Below are positions 53,801 through 61,609 of a stretch of 64,000 nucleotides of DNA, one piece after another. The DNA comes from Tubiluchus corallicola. Taxonomy: Eukaryota; Priapulida; Priapulimorpha; Priapulimorphida; Tubiluchidae. Location: the NCBI GenBank assembly GCA_030141605.1, contig JAQGDQ010000030.1:996558-1060557 (forward strand). The letters are read 5' to 3'. Below the pieces are notes generated by a model. It did no database searches. It saw only the letters and a program-made list of their open reading frames with translations, and had not been told where the DNA came from. The number at the start of each line of letters is the position of its first letter. The stretch's first letter is position 1. Both the position numbers and the translations under genes were made by a program.

Positions 53801-56800
53801 TATGTGATTCGTTTAGTTCCGTACTACTTTCTAGTCTTGACCGCTTCACCTGCAAAACAAAAAATAATCCCCATTTACGTCTGCACGCACACACACACAC
53901 GCACAGTCTACATCAGAAAGCTGCAGCATACAAAGTAATGTTTACGGCTTTATTGGTCAGCTGGTCAGTAGTCTCAGCGGTCAGTTTGGTCTCATCCAGT
54001 TCAGGAACAACCTGACTGTGTTTATGTATGAAGTTAAGACCTCCAACGGCTGAACTCAGTAGCTTGTTTACAGGAGAAGAAATGATGGTTTGGGACAATA
54101 AACGACCACACAGGAGAAAGCTGGACCAGAAAGGTCTCTTTTCCCGAACATCGTGAGCACAGTAAGCATCACTGAAACCAGTGGCATATTCATCCGAAAA
54201 AAACCATTGACTGCGAAAGATTTGTTTCGCCGAAGGTTCATTACTAGTTTTTTTTTATTTTTTTCTAAAATTTTAGTCTAATATAATAATTAGTTGTCTA
54301 ACATTAATAGTTATAGACAGTTTTTTCATACTTTTACTTTAAGTAGTTTTACTTTAAATACATTTCTCAATTTACAAAAATTTGCAGCTTGCCAAAATAT
54401 TTCTTTAAATTTTCACCAGTGTTACACTTTTTTTCACAACACATTAACATACAGTCAACCTCGGATATAACGGACTGCTCGTGACTGGAAAAAACCGTCC
54501 CTTACATCCGATGTCCCTTATAGCCGAAGTTGAGTCAACCGAGGGCGTATCTGGACCTGTACTTTTTTGTACTTTTACCCATATTTTTATGGATTATTGC
54601 TACACATTCGGTGCAAACGGTATGGAGGAAGTTCCTTCAGTGATGCGAGATGTATGTGACCGCGGAAACCGAGCTGTTCGTGGGCCGAGTTTGAGAAAAA
54701 TTGAGGTTAAAAATCGACCAATTTCGCTTTGATCATAATGTCCGTTATAACCGAAAGTCCCTTATATGCGAGTACCTTATATACGAAGATTTTTACATAA
54801 GAAAAACGTTACGAAAAATCGGGACCAATGTTGGCTGTCCCTTATAAGCGAGTACGTTATATCCGAGGCTGACTGTAATTATAAATGCCGCTTCGAAAAA
54901 GTTCATTAAGGCCTATTAATAGCGTCTTTCAGCCTTTAACGGACGAAAACTATCCACGATATTGTCAAGCTTTCCGTTGCATCATTGTAAATTGTATGAA
55001 TTAGTAGTTAGTTTACACAAACAAATATTTATTTTTCTTCAGGTAATTTGAATTTTACACATTCGACAGGACAGATTTCTTTCGATCTGTTTAAGCTAGA
55101 CACTCGTTCAGCGTTTCCAATGATAAAGTACTTAGAAAAGAAGTTACCGAACCGAAAGAGTCCTGTGTGACAGCTGTTAAAGAAACTAAATTCTGAAAAC
55201 TGTATAGCAGAATAAATACAAATAGGACAAAAACGCGCAAAAGCAAAAACAGACCCGCTGTGTGCAACTGACATACTAAACAGTTCTTTACAGATTTGTG
55301 CCGCGCAGTAAAAATCATCAATCATAATTATCTCCTCGGCTTTTCTTTTGGTAAAAAGGAAGAAGTTTACAATTCCCCACACAATTCAAATACCCTAACC
55401 TTAACTCTAACCTTAGCCCTAACCCTAACCCCAACTCTAATTCTAAACCTAACCTTGATTCTATCTGCTTCGCGAACTAATTTTTTTGTGAATGTGAATT
55501 GTGAGCTTTAGCCGCTAAAACACATTTTATTTTCTACCAATCCATATAAGCTTAATGAAATATACAATAAATAAACATTATTTTTGTCTTTTGAAAGGTA
55601 TCAACTGCATCACTATATTATTGTTTTAAAAAGGAGGAATTGAATATAACCAAGTACAGCGCGTAAATTACAAAAATTATGCGACGGATTTATGATCTTA
55701 AACATACGCTGTATATTAAAGACATCAAGCTGCCTGGCATCAAACCCAATGTAAATCCGCCATGTTTGTTTGGGTCTAAAAGTTAAGGCGCGGCTAAAAA
55801 AATAAAGAATTGAACAAACCTTACCGGGTCTCATGAAATTCCGAAATGGTTACCTCAGGGTTAATGTAACTCAACTGTGGGCAATTCACAATGTTCAGCA
55901 AATATAAATAGACTGTAAGATTTCGAAAAATGCAAACAATTTTAATCTTGGTACACACATATTTCGCATTGAGAAGTCGGTCTGTAAATGGCGAAATCTT
56001 GTAAATGCTAATCGCGGTCTTAACTTTCCTATCAGTCATTAACAGCAATGTTGTTTGCAATGGGATAAATCAAGGGTTGTCTACTCTCTAGTCAAGTTCG
56101 TAGGCCTCAATGGTTTCACCAAGTGTATTGGCAAAAAGTATTGCCAATCTAGTTGGGGTCAACGGTGCGGTCCCTTGCTCATCAACAGTCTGTTGCTACA
56201 TTAAGCCTCTTTTATCGCTACTTTAAAAGATGCTCTCACAACTTCTCACTGGTTCTAACATGTCAAATTGTTCATTCGTACACACATAATCACGCTTTCA
56301 CGCTTTACAAATACGACCAGGCAATCTTATAGAGCTTATTAATGAAGCGCTTTCTTAGTTTTAATGCGCGTAAATTGAAAAAATTCTTATCTTGTACAGC
56401 TACGCTGGGTCATGCGGGCTTCGTACATTGCAACTGAAAAGATTCCTGGTGACCAAAATTTGATCTTTCGCCATTTCTAAAATGCCAACGCTAAGAATTT
56501 AATTTTAGTGCAACTCATTCACTTGTAATAAAATTTGCAAACGGGCTAGTAAATTCGTGATAAAACCGCGTACACGTGCGCCCTAATAGCGCCGCAATAA
56601 AGCCACTACACAGCCTTTACGACTTGCTGGTAAGGCGGCCATTTTGGACAGTGAAATGACAGTCTTTGATTCACAGTTTTAATGACAGCAGCTGAATTTT
56701 AAACGGCGTTCTTTATTACAATGCATAATTTGCCCTTGAGTATAATGAAGGTTGACAGCAAAATCGTAAAATTCTCAAACATTTTTGTAGTCACCAAACA

Positions 56801-58503
56801 TTGCAAGGCACCGCAACTCTTCATTGGAACTCTTAGTTAACTTCAAAGCTGGGGCTGTTTTTGGAAATTTTTCTGCATTTAAGCTTACCCTCAAGCATAG
56901 CGGAGAACAGACTGGGGAAAATGAAGCCACAAAAGTACAGACGACCTGAGCAAAAGTGGCATCTGAAACGCCTTATACGCCTAATTAACCATTACGGAAT
57001 CATAAATTCAGGTAAATTAGTCATTCAATATCCTTCAAATTTTTACCAATTAATCAATCAATGCTATAAGTAGCTTTTCCAGAGGAAACTCCGCAATCCA
57101 CATGGCCAATCAAGGAATACGCGCGTGCTGAAAAAAAGCTTTGGGGAAGACCTCTGAGGCAGACGCCAAGAGTATCTCCTTACTGCAACCCACAGTTTAA
57201 GAGTTTCTCTATTTCCTCGGCAGTGTATCAGTGTTACAGACGCGAACAAATTAACCCAAACCAAACGGCTTCTGGAGTTCTGCCCATAAAACTAGACACC
57301 AGATTTATGTTGTCTAGGAAATCATCAACAGGTAGCAAATGATTGACGTTAAGCTTGTTAGAGATTTTATTAAATACCATATACTTAGGGAGGAGCTATA
57401 CGGATGTATTATCAAGTGACTAAACATTTGCTTTACGATCAAAATAGTCAGGTCTACTTCATTTAAATTTAAAACTGCGAGCAGTGTCGCATAAGTTGGA
57501 TAACAGAGTTGCTAGAGTGGCCAGTTCGAATGAGGCTAATGATATCTTAGGATTAACTAGATATTAAAGTGATGGATGACGTCATTCGTCTATTTGGCAA
57601 CATTAGGGGAGAAAAAAGCCGCGAGACGCCACTGACTGGCAACGCCCGACATTAAAGAGTACTAGACCTGGCTAGCAAACAGATGGGTGGCCACTGAGAA
57701 AGCCACGTCTGGACGGTTAAATCTACCATGCTGTATTTACTTTGCAGGAAGGATATATACGCATCCGAATATGTCTAAAATTTATGCATATCTCCAATGA
57801 TTACCCAAGAAAATGATATATTCCGGTCCTACCATGACTACTAACGCAATAAGTGAGCCCAGTGTGTTGGACTGTGGCATGCAGTGCCGCCCTGTAAAAA
57901 ACTTAAGGTTACAAAAACCAATAACGCTCAATCCTGATTGGAAATTGGACACTACATATTTTGCAAAACCTTTTCGCCATAATAAATTGCATGGCGCCGA
58001 GGCCTACTCTGATAGGGCCAATATACCCTTTCTTTGTGTAACGGTATGAAATTGGTTTCAAAATGCTAGACCAGTAAGACAGGCGAACTGGATATTCTGA
58101 TAGGCATGACAATTATTACTGAACAAGCCCCCAAAATTGACCCTAGCTTTCTTTGACAAGAGCTCTGGCTTTATTCCGTATTCACAAATAGACGCATTAT
58201 GCATGTTATTTAATGTATATGTACAAATAGCACTAATATTTTCTGATTTATCAATGAAACTTCAACGAAAAGTGTAGTGAAAAAAAACAGCAATTATGCT
58301 ACACTTGTGATACATTTGTGTGTTATACTGCAAATCTCACACGTTTCTTTGTTTCTTTGGAAGGGTGAGGTAATAAAGTATCCCTGAAACTGCAGACGAA
58401 AGATCGTATAAACAACTCATGCGAAATGAATAAACAATTTACTGAATTATACGGCGTCGCTGGGTTAGGATATTGATGTTATAGCCAGTATTGTTTGAGA
58501 TGC

Positions 58504-58570
<67 letters not shown>

Positions 58571-61500
58571 ATATACGTCTACAAAAAACATTTGAATTAC
58601 CTTAGATTCGTTAGTTAAGCGAATTGTAACAAAGTATAATAAGCCTCTTCGAATATGTTCAGTTCCTCTCCTGTCTTTACAAGCTCGTTAAATGGTTTAG
58701 TTAATCTAAAACCATTAGTTGGGTGATATGCTGCTTATCTGCAACACCAATAACGCAATTTATTCTTCCATGTAGAATTAGTTCATGTTGGCTAAAATGC
58801 AAGCAGGTTAAATACTCCTCCGTTTTAGGGATCTGTATTCTGTAATATGTACTTGTCCGGTGATGCAATTTCTATTATAATCACTTCAAGTCACAGCCTC
58901 ATAGAAATGGATGAGTTCAGTTGTAAAACTGTCTTCTACTTACTACCAGCATTTAAATTATTTTCGCCTGGAACGACATTTTAATGCTTGCAAATTCAGT
59001 AGTTCATTATTTACTTTTAAACCAAAGTCTCTTGAATACAAGAACAGTATTTAAAAAATCCACATAATCTCAGTAAACAATACAGTAGGCTCCTTGTCCA
59101 AGGACTTTTAAGACTACATCGGGCATCACAGTGGCAAGCCACACCTCTCAAACTTTCTAACAACGAAAAATATTTGCCACTGATGTTAGTGAGCATAGCG
59201 GGGCACTTGTCGTTTCTATGACAACGGGAGCTGATGAATGGCAACAGCTCTAACACATGTTCTCAGCATCAGCACGGAGTTTATTTATACGCCCCAGATT
59301 GGGCGAGAGCAAATGGTGGGAAAAGTGTCTCTACAACAAGTGGTAGAAAGCTTTAATCAATCAATAAAATCAATCAAGACATGCTAAAACGATCTGTTTC
59401 TTGATTAAACATGTTGATCTGGACATAAAATGACACACCAAGTACCTCTGGCACCTTTTTGACTAGGTAGTATACTTATAATTTTATCAAAAATCAAATG
59501 AGATTCATGTTTGCCACGAGTTTATAGTTTTCTATAAGATGTAGGAAACTGGTTACGAGTGATTAAAAGTATATTTCTATCAAATGAAAATTCTTTACTG
59601 CTACTTCATCAAAAGATTCTAGCTAAACGATTTCCTAAATCAAAATCTAACTTCGTTAATTAGATCAGTCGTTCATAAGTTAATCATTGTTGTTGCTCGG
59701 TCAATTTCTTATTGAAATGAAGTTTTCAAGAGTAGGGTTTCTCCAAGGATCTAGTCTAAGGTCATCAGTACTTTATAAATTTATGAGCGATTCGTTCAGT
59801 AATTTGTAATCTGTTTCAAAGCATTGTATTGACACCTGACACTTCATTTCGCAACTCTCCACGCCATTTTACCAATGTCCTAACTTTTAATCGAATCCTG
59901 TATTCTTGTTCCTCAGTCCCGACCAATGGGTTGACCATTAACTTGTTAATGTGCCACTAGACTGAAAACTGTCACATCCTATAAATTCAATTGGCTAAAA
60001 CCTTGAAGCCATCGAGGCAAAAAAAACACCGGAAAACATTCCAGCGCAGAAAGAGCTCCTTGAGATTTCTTCCAAACTAAAACATGTCACATTTTCTAAC
60101 ACAACACGACCTCCGCAGGCCAAAGGCTAGTTACAGAAAGCAGAACACGACGCTACGGATTCCGGGAGTAAATCTGGTCAATATTACACAACTGCACCAT
60201 GAGCTCAATGAAATCATTGCCCAATGAATTGTCGTTGTTACTTAACTAAGGTTTACAGTGTGTCTTTGTTCAAGAGAACAAGTTGTTCTTCATATTATTT
60301 TGTTTAAACAAGAAATAAGATAAAAAATTAAGTCACTTTTATATGACAATGATATTACGTGTATATTGTTTTTCTACATCATTTTGTTTGGCTCACCTCA
60401 CTGGTAAAATTTTGTCAGAAAAACAGCCTCTCTTCCTCAGAAGTTGACTGCACCTGCTTAGCTGTCTCACGAGACTTTTGACAGGACACAGAAATATTTC
60501 CCAGAAACTGCCCTCACATCCTGCTTTACTTAACAGAAGCAGAACTGAGACCCTCTTATTGCTTAATACACAATATTGTACATTAACGGAGACACGGATG
60601 CGTGGTTCTAGGAGAACAGGAGATACGATACAATAAAAAAGATGGAGTTTAAATACTTTGCCGGTTCAACTGGAGTAAAAATGGCTGAGCTTCGCTTAAT
60701 GGCCTGACAAGACCCACTGACCCCCCCCCCCCCCCACCACCACCACCACCACCACCACCACCACATGTGTGGCAGCTTTCTATTTGCACTGATGTAAAAG
60801 ACCAGCCCCACAGAAATCCGCCTCATGGGAAATTCTAAGGAGTGAACCGTTGTTTTTAACGAAATCTTACTAGAATTTCACAATACCTTTGTGGCAATTT
60901 TGCTTGTCTTCGATGACTTCCAAAAATGAAGTGACAATTTACACGACATAATCGTCACTTTTCATTTTTGCTACTGAAGCAGAGGTGTATAATTACTATC
61001 ACGATGTCTTCAAGAAATTATGCTGAATACAAGTAGCCTCACAAAGATTATATAAGCTTACACAGTGCACATCTGACTTTATAAATGTACTATTAGTTTT
61101 ACATCAATATGCCCAGTTCAGTTTTAGTAAAAAGAGCCATATATCAAATAATACTATAAAAACAGATGTGAAAAATTCTGTTAAACCTTTCTACTAAGCC
61201 ACAAGATGCCAATAACGAGCGTCGCTAATTACTGGTTGATTAATGTAAGAATAGATACGTTTATTCGTTTTAAAAGTGATCCTAACAAGTGAACGAACTT
61301 TAAAACTGAATTTAATTCTGGAAGCTAAAGCGACAGCCACTACTCCTGTACATACAGTAGCCACAACGACAAACTACTGCAAAAGACAGCAACATCAATT
61401 CACACTACAGGCTACAACCAAGCTAAGTTATTAAGCGATTCGACGAAACTAAACTCCCATCAGTTTGTATGCACACAACTTCACCATTTTTATCCTGGCC

Positions 61501-61609
61501 CTCTCACACTCAAGGACCATCTAACAATGAAAGCGGTTACTAGGTCACTCAGTCTCCACCTGGCTTCACCTACCTGAGGCTCGGGAATCCGTTCCTGCAG
61601 GTCCACCAT
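7050..61609 (-). CDS. eya: Eyes absent (EYA) transcription cofactor and tyrosine phosphatase, 19 coding exons, 669 aa
   Basis: EYA is a nuclear and cytoplasmic protein that binds SIX homeodomain factors and DACH, and activates their targets. Its C-terminal HAD-fold domain removes phosphate from tyrosine. Nineteen exons join to exactly 2010 nt from ATG (61607-61609) to TAG (7050-7052), with all phases matching. Residues 1-397 are rich in S, T, Q, Y and P, as in the family's transactivation region. A basic linker (GGRGRR) precedes the EYA domain at about 398-669, close to the usual length of about 271. Visible catalytic features are motif I WDLDET (Asp405 nucleophile, Asp407 acid), motif II LVTTTQ (Thr578) and the acidic loop VGDGRDEE (Asp633, with Asp636-Glu638). 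Intron 12, inside the domain, is 12.1 kb. The N-terminus resembles vertebrate EYA4 around DLxE...VKR. In-frame TGA codons lie upstream of the start. The EYA identity is certain; exact splice choices in the N-terminal half are inferred. Confidence 0.95.
7131..8032 (-). other. eya: eya intron 18, with 80-bp repeat array
   Basis: This 902-bp GT-AG intron is dominated by the three-copy array at 7176-7405. Nothing else is recognised. Introns 17 (8134-8513), 16 (8636-8735), 15 (8851-9385) and 14 (9547-10040) are short and show no features. Confidence 0.8.
7176..7405. repeat. 80-bp tandem repeat, three copies
   Basis: Units begin at 7181, 7261 and 7341, each with GAAAGTC(C/T)AGTTACATAT, the core CTGACTGCCGAATCTA (third copy CTGACAGCCGAATCTA) and AACCCAAATGTA. 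Copies 1 and 2 are nearly identical; copy 3 is a little more diverged. The minus-strand open frames here are by-products of the 80-bp period. Confidence 0.92.
8033..8133 (-). CDS. eya: eya exon 18 (residues 610-643), acidic metal-binding loop
   Basis: The acceptor is ttgttttctag and the donor CAG|GTGTGT. It encodes [20 protein letters not shown] and then [13 protein letters not shown]. Asp633 and the following acidic residues correspond to the Mg2+-binding motif of the EYA phosphatase. Confidence 0.97.
8514..8635 (-). CDS. eya: eya exon 17 (residues 569-610), motif II
   Basis: The acceptor is tttttatttcag and the donor G|GTAACT. It encodes [20 protein letters not shown] and then [15 protein letters not shown]. 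Thr578 of VTTTQ is the HAD motif II residue. Confidence 0.97.
8736..8850 (-). CDS. eya: eya exon 16 (residues 531-569)
   Basis: The acceptor is ttgcttttctag and the donor AG|GTAAGA. It encodes [20 protein letters not shown] and then [17 protein letters not shown]. Gln replaces a few residues that are Ala or Leu in vertebrates, but the family pattern is intact. Confidence 0.97.
9386..9546 (-). CDS. eya: eya exon 15 (residues 477-531)
   Basis: The acceptor is cataatttcag and the donor G|GTAAAG. It encodes [20 protein letters not shown] and then [20 protein letters not shown], part of the helical cap inserted in the EYA HAD fold, ending YKNNVGG across the junction. Confidence 0.97.
10041..10099 (-). 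CDS. eya: eya exon 14 (residues 458-477)
   Basis: The acceptor is actttttgtag and the donor AG|GTATAT. It encodes [19 protein letters not shown], one of the most conserved stretches in animal EYA proteins. Confidence 0.97.
10100..12647 (-). other. eya: eya intron 13
   Basis: This is a 2548-bp intron. A segment around 10880-11150 is less AT-rich and carries an 83-codon plus-strand frame that I do not recognise. Otherwise I see nothing beyond AT-rich sequence. Confidence 0.6.
12648..12737 (-). CDS. eya: eya exon 13 (residues 428-457)
   Basis: The acceptor is ttattttacag and the donor GAG|GTAAAT. It is phase 0 at both ends, exactly 30 codons. It encodes [20 protein letters not shown] and then FFNDLE, near identical to the EYA helical region that follows motif I. 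Confidence 0.97.
16000..16160. repeat. Dispersed repeat, copy A (pairs with 20235-20375)
   Basis: It shares AGACATTCGAGAATATTTT, GCAAGTTAGCTA, CAAGTCAACACATCAT and a TCTCNAGTCCTA block in order with copy B. It is diverged by substitutions and small gaps, and both copies have the same orientation. Confidence 0.75.
19521..19719. repeat. Direct repeat of about 105 bp, two copies
   Basis: Copies at about 19521-19616 and 19626-19719 share GATGAATA(T/C)ATACTTA, TTAAAAGTATGTTTAAAGG, ACAAGTTCT and a GATACATAA-like end. Confidence 0.85.
20235..20375. repeat. Dispersed repeat, copy B (pairs with 16000-16160)
   Basis: This is the second copy of the intron 12 repeat, about 4.2 kb away in direct orientation. 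It could be an old mobile element or a local segmental duplication. Confidence 0.75.
24376..24423. repeat. 24-bp tandem duplication
   Basis: Two copies of TTCCTGCAGATARACAGGCT plus TCAA are in direct contact, differing at one base. Confidence 0.9.
24867..25018 (-). CDS. eya: eya exon 12 (residues 377-427), basic linker and motif I
   Basis: The acceptor is ctgttttcctag and the donor AAG|GTAAGT. It encodes the basic linker [17 protein letters not shown] and then [20 protein letters not shown]. Asp405 and Asp407 of WDLDET are the nucleophile and general acid of the HAD phosphatase mechanism. Only 158 bp of intron separate it from exon 11, but 12.1 kb separate it from exon 13. Confidence 0.97.
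25177..25248 (-). CDS. eya: eya exon 11 (residues 353-377)
   Basis: The acceptor is tctttttaag and the donor G|GTATGC. It encodes [20 protein letters not shown] and then TGR, with a TESPSPP stretch where family members have SPSTP before the basic linker. Confidence 0.9.
25249..27581 (-). other. eya: eya intron 10
   Basis: This 2333-bp intron contains, near 27005-27070, a segment with CAGGGCTGAATTATCC and repeated TATAGGCT/GCAGCCTA words. It resembles the end of an hAT-type mobile element. Otherwise nothing is recognised. Confidence 0.5.
27582..27825 (-). CDS. eya: eya exon 10 (residues 272-353), Tyr-rich block
   Basis: The acceptor is ttgttttttag and the donor G|GTATAG. It encodes [20 protein letters not shown], then [17 protein letters not shown] and TTTTYQLQ. 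The repeated aromatic residues and the closing TYQLQ match the conserved Tyr-rich EYA domain 2 of animal EYA proteins. At 244 nt it is the longest exon of the gene. Confidence 0.93.
28489..28550 (-). CDS. eya: eya exon 9 (residues 251-271)
   Basis: The acceptor is tgtaaatctag and the donor CTG|GTAAGT. It encodes [20 protein letters not shown]. The NSTGFNSS-like wording matches the stretch just before the Tyr-rich block in vertebrate EYA1 and EYA4. Confidence 0.9.
29176..29325 (-). CDS. eya: eya exon 8 (residues 201-251)
   Basis: The acceptor is ttattttttcag and the donor G|GTATGT. It encodes a Ser/Ala/Pro/Tyr-rich segment including [20 protein letters not shown]. It is 150 nt long and phase 1 at both ends. 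Confidence 0.9.
29326..31902 (-). other. eya: eya intron 7
   Basis: This 2577-bp AT-rich intron shows no repeat or coding sequence that I can support. Introns 8 (28551-29175) and 9 (27826-28488) are likewise featureless. Confidence 0.6.
31903..32069 (-). CDS. eya: eya exon 7 (residues 145-201)
   Basis: The acceptor is tttcgtttctag and the donor G|GTATGT. It encodes [16 protein letters not shown] and continues through [20 protein letters not shown]. It is Tyr/Ser/Ala/Gln-rich, as in the EYA transactivation region. Confidence 0.9.
33521..33558 (-). CDS. eya: Candidate alternative first exon of eya (12 codons plus AG)
   Basis: The Tyr-rich start peptide [12 protein letters not shown] is followed by a strong donor CAG|GTATGT. 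It ends in the same phase and with the same two bases as exon 6, so it joins exon 7 perfectly. An in-frame TAG lies two codons upstream, so it can only act as a start exon. An ATATATGG element lies about 30 bp upstream. An isoform from here would lack residues 1-144. It could also be a short exon with a spliced 5' UTR (acceptor ttcag at 33567). Confidence 0.45.
34125..34222. repeat. 25-bp tandem repeat, about four copies
   Basis: The unit is AATCAGAGACTGAAACAACT plus GACTG, starting at 34125, 34150, 34175 and 34200, with few substitutions between copies. Confidence 0.93.
35161..35206 (-). CDS. eya: eya exon 6 (residues 130-145)
   Basis: The acceptor is gtattcatag and the donor CAG|GTATGT. 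This 46-nt exon encodes [14 protein letters not shown] between split codons. It ends in phase 2 and joins exon 7. The alternative exon at 33521-33558 ends in the same phase with the same AG, so the two could compete for exon 7. Confidence 0.8.
36670..36750 (-). repeat. tRNA-like sequence, probable SINE remnant
   Basis: On the minus strand an A-box-like TTGCCAAGGTGGCAC (36734-36748) is followed at tRNA-like spacing by a perfect B-box core GGTTCGAATCC (36694-36704). The flanks do not form a 7-bp acceptor stem, so it is not a functional tRNA. A tRNA-derived SINE head inside eya intron 5 (35207-36825) fits best. Confidence 0.45.
36826..36894 (-). CDS. eya: eya exon 5 (residues 107-130)
   Basis: The acceptor is gtttttttacag and the donor G|GTAAGT. 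It encodes [20 protein letters not shown] and then DF. The KAEP motif preceded by a hydrophobic residue corresponds to VKTEP in vertebrate EYA proteins. Confidence 0.9.
38357..38446 (-). CDS. eya: eya exon 4 (residues 77-107)
   Basis: The acceptor is ttttgtttatag and the donor CTA|GTAAGA. It encodes [20 protein letters not shown] and then TQLTITSQA, with one nucleotide at each side of the split codons. It is in frame with exons 3 and 5. Confidence 0.85.
41772..41905. repeat. Compound microsatellite (AT)n-(CACG)n-(CA)n-(AT)n
   Basis: An AT run at 41773-41797 is followed by CACG-rich sequence and a long uninterrupted CA run (about 41826-41875). It generates open frames of Cys/Val or Thr/His repeats that are not genes. 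Confidence 0.97.
42165..42470 (-). mobile_element. Degenerate retrotransposon gag fragment with zinc knuckles
   Basis: Minus-strand translation gives [20 protein letters not shown] and then HVAKWYKC, a CCHC zinc knuckle (C-x2-C-x4-H-x4-C, the last Cys shifted by one). After a stop and a frame change comes [15 protein letters not shown], then a [14 protein letters not shown] tail. This order of one or two knuckles, CNG(D/E)-x-x-A and a helical tail is typical of the ORF1 (gag) proteins of jockey/CR1-type non-LTR elements. It is broken by stops and frame changes and clearly inactive. No reverse transcriptase is adjacent. Confidence 0.65.
44160..44600. repeat. CAT/ATC-rich simple sequence
   Basis: A pure (CAT)n core at 44174-44191 is followed by over 400 bp rich in CATCA, CACCA and TCATC words. 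This explains the Asp-rich and His-rich open frames on the two strands. Confidence 0.8.
44649..44782 (-). CDS. eya: eya exon 3 (residues 32-77)
   Basis: The acceptor is ttttttcttacag and the donor ACA|GTAAGT. It encodes [18 protein letters not shown] and then a Ser/Gln/Asn-rich region ending AANGTD. The NGT just before the later K-A-E-P block mirrors the NGTxVKTEP region of vertebrate EYA1. Confidence 0.9.
46098..46219. repeat. 61-bp tandem duplication
   Basis: The two copies begin at 46098 and 46159 and include GGTTGGCTACAACGGTGAAA and GCAGGCCTCGATATCAGACT. I see one or two mismatches, so the duplication is recent. Confidence 0.95.
46643..46982. repeat. Three-copy diverged repeat of about 90-125 bp
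   Basis: Units start at 46643, 46771 and 46866 with CACTTTATG(T/C)-AAAAA and then TGTGTCTGAATTC. Units 1 and 3 also share ATCTATGCCAGTAACTGTGT and CATTATCAAAATTG. Unit 2 differs in its second half. Confidence 0.85.
49894..49994 (-). CDS. eya: Candidate alternative first exon of eya (33 codons plus 2 nt)
   Basis: An ATG in good context (A at -3, G at +4, TAA immediately upstream in frame) opens a frame in a block much more GC-rich than its intron. It encodes [18 protein letters not shown] and then about 15 residues. At the donor candidate CC|GTGAAAG it leaves 2 nt, which is the phase needed by exon 3, the next exon downstream. The start resembles exon 1 in style (MV....ER(I/V)P). This exon would replace exons 1-2. 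The donor is only moderate and the case is inferred. Confidence 0.4.
50358..50530. mobile_element. MITE with internal telomere-like repeats, copy 1
   Basis: The ends are inverted repeats: AAAGTTTACAATGCCCAACA on the left and GTGTGGGAATTGTAAACTTT on the right. Between them is a run of degenerate CCCTAA hexamers (about 50391-50485), then a conserved GCTTCGTGAACTAATTT. A second element with the same plan lies at 55363-55515. No coding sequence fits in this size, so it would be a non-autonomous DNA element. The target duplication is not clear. Confidence 0.7.
51478..51793 (+). other. Unrecognised open frame antisense to eya
   Basis: An open frame of about 100 codons runs plus-strand to TGA, with an internal ATG at 51596 ([20 protein letters not shown] and so on). 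Composition is protein-like and locally GC-richer. In 64 kb of AT-rich sequence frames this long occur by chance. No family is recognised and no splice sites are obvious. Confidence 0.2.
53791..53849 (-). CDS. eya: eya exon 2 (residues 13-32)
   Basis: The acceptor is ttttgttttgcag and the donor CA|GTAAGT. It encodes [19 protein letters not shown] plus 2 nt of a Gln codon. It starts in phase 0, which fits exon 1, and ends in phase 2, which fits the single leading A of exon 3. The basic VKR followed by a Ser/Asn-rich stretch is typical of the EYA N-terminus. Confidence 0.8.
54452..54875. mobile_element. 424-bp pogo/Tigger-like MITE with TA target duplication
   Basis: The ends are inverted repeats: CAGTCAACCTCGGATATAAC on the left, and on the right GTTATATCCGAGGCTGACTG, whose reverse complement differs from the left end by one base. 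TA flanks both sides (54450-54451 and 54876-54877), as expected for Tc1/mariner/pogo insertion. CAGT-starting ends with CTCGGATATAACG are typical of pogo/Tigger elements. It has no transposase. Eight copies of a T(C/A)C(C/G)TTAYANNCGA motif cluster toward the ends. The 83-codon plus-strand frame inside it is incidental. Confidence 0.88.
55363..55515. mobile_element. MITE with internal telomere-like repeats, copy 2
   Basis: The left end is AAGTTTACAATTCCCCACAC. The array of degenerate CCCTAA/CTCTAA hexamers spans 55392-55459, followed by GCTTCGCGAACTAATTT and the right end GTGAATTGTGAGCTTTAGCC. It has the same order and orientation as the element at 50358-50530. The right end is more decayed. 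Confidence 0.68.
58507..58576. repeat. (AT)n(GT)n microsatellite
   Basis: A pure AT run of about 48 bp passes into a GT run and a short ATAT tail. Confidence 0.97.
60721..60764. repeat. Poly-C followed by (CAC)n
   Basis: Fifteen C residues are followed by about nine CAC/ACC triplets. The minus-strand Trp-run open frame here is an artefact of the repeat. Confidence 0.97.
61574..61609 (-). CDS. eya: eya exon 1, coding part (residues 1-12)
   Basis: It encodes [12 protein letters not shown] and ends with the consensus donor CAG|GTAGGT in phase 0. The start codon has A at -3 and G at +4. In-frame TGA codons lie just upstream, so this ATG is the natural start. The short acidic peptide followed by VKR in exon 2 matches the beginning of vertebrate EYA4-type proteins. 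Confidence 0.8.

Larger units (their letters stand above)
53850..61573 (-). other. eya: eya intron 1 (7.7 kb)
   Basis: It contains a pogo-like MITE (54452-54875), the second telomere-repeat MITE (55363-55515), an (AT)n(GT)n microsatellite and a poly-C/(CAC)n tract. No conserved coding sequence is seen. Confidence 0.7.

Noticed and set aside
55029-55382. 117-codon minus-strand frame in intron 1
   Set aside because: Overlaps the telomere-repeat MITE boundary and shows no recognisable domain.
60608-60826. 72-codon frame with a run of Trp and Gly
   Set aside because: Produced by the poly-C/(CAC)n tract.
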